Position numbers and translations under genes: made by a program. 5,973 nucleotides of DNA from Rhodobiaceae bacterium (GTDB taxonomy: Bacteria; Pseudomonadota; Alphaproteobacteria; Parvibaculales; Parvibaculaceae), in assembly GCA_002746275.1 (NCBI GenBank), contig NVWR01000002.1, positions 310,831 through 316,803 of the forward strand, read 5' to 3'. A model generated the notes under the pieces. The model made no database searches. It was not told the DNA's origin and saw only the letters and a list, made by a program, of their open reading frames with translations. Below, piece by piece: positions 5,795-5,973 of the stretch. Numbering within the stretch: position 1 is the stretch's first letter; the number at the start of each line of letters is the position of its first letter.

Positions 5795-5973
5795 GAACGC
5801 AGCAAATCCCGGTAGACCTCTAGAGTGGCATCGGTCATCGCCTCAACCGAATAGCGGCTCACGACGAAAGCACGACCTCGCTCTCCCATCGCTGCCCTAT
5901 CGCGTGGACTGGCGGAGAGGGCCGTCGCCATTGCCGTTGCCAAGGCACTCGCATCCCCCGGCGGCACACGCCA
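5791..5973 (-). CDS. Glycosyltransferase family 4 (group 1), C-terminal end only
   Basis: Reading the minus strand from the window edge to the TGA at 5791-5793 gives 60 residues in frame. They begin WRVPPGDASALATAMATAL, continue SPRDRAAMGERGR, and end YSVEAMTDATLEVYRDLLRS. This is the standard C-terminus of GT4 (group 1) glycosyltransferases: a VPPGD loop after the donor-binding site, then the helix that crosses back to the N-terminal domain with the closing VYRDLL motif. Such enzymes build lipopolysaccharide and other surface glycans on the cytoplasmic side of the inner membrane. Its stop overlaps the GT9-like start by 4 bases, so both belong to one transcription unit. The start and catalytic region are outside the window, and the sugar specificity is unknown. 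Confidence 0.88.
   Translation of the reverse strand, partial: WRVPPGDASALATAMATALSASPRDRAAMGERGRAFVVSRYSVEAMTDATLEVYRDLLRS

Overview
This window most likely comes from an alphaproteobacterium; I cannot resolve the order. The evidence is the character of ribosomal proteins L20 and L35 and of translation initiation factor IF3. The IF3 N-terminus reads (I/M)-A-R-R-P-x-x-A-x-P-T-K-x-G-P-R-x-N, a typical alphaproteobacterial form. GC content is moderately high in most genes, and a CTTGAC-type -35 box lies upstream of infC. The window looks chromosomal. I see no insertion sequence, CRISPR array, tRNA or rRNA.

Layout from left to right: rplT (minus, cut by the window edge); rpmI (minus); a 180-base structured leader with a good promoter for rpmI-rplT; a luciferase-like monooxygenase (minus); a 278-base divergent intergenic region; a glycerophosphodiester phosphodiesterase (plus); a CelD-type GNAT acetyltransferase (minus, convergent with the phosphodiesterase); a 243-base gap holding a strong intrinsic terminator for infC; infC (minus); a 98-base infC leader with a candidate promoter; a short GT9-like glycosyltransferase fragment (minus); and the C-terminal end of a GT4 glycosyltransferase (minus, cut by the window edge).

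The main theme is the translation cluster infC-rpmI-rplT, which in many bacteria is one operon under autogenous control. Here infC is closed by its own terminator, and about 4.3 kb with three unrelated genes separates it from rpmI-rplT, which has its own promoter and a hairpin-rich leader. infC appears to start at a rare AUA codon behind a well-placed Shine-Dalgarno sequence. This parallels the known use of AUU in E. coli infC, where IF3 discriminates against its own start codon. The rpmI leader has two hairpins whose arms share GAACC/GGTTC sequences and could form mutually exclusive pairings, which makes it a candidate autoregulatory element.

The three genes between infC and rpmI show no obvious functional link to translation or to each other. 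The two glycosyltransferase genes upstream of infC overlap by 4 bases and suggest a surface-polysaccharide locus, but the second is far shorter than a normal GT9 enzyme and is probably a remnant. I found no clearly new multi-gene system. The most interesting signals are regulatory: the AUA start, the split operon and the switch-like rpmI leader.
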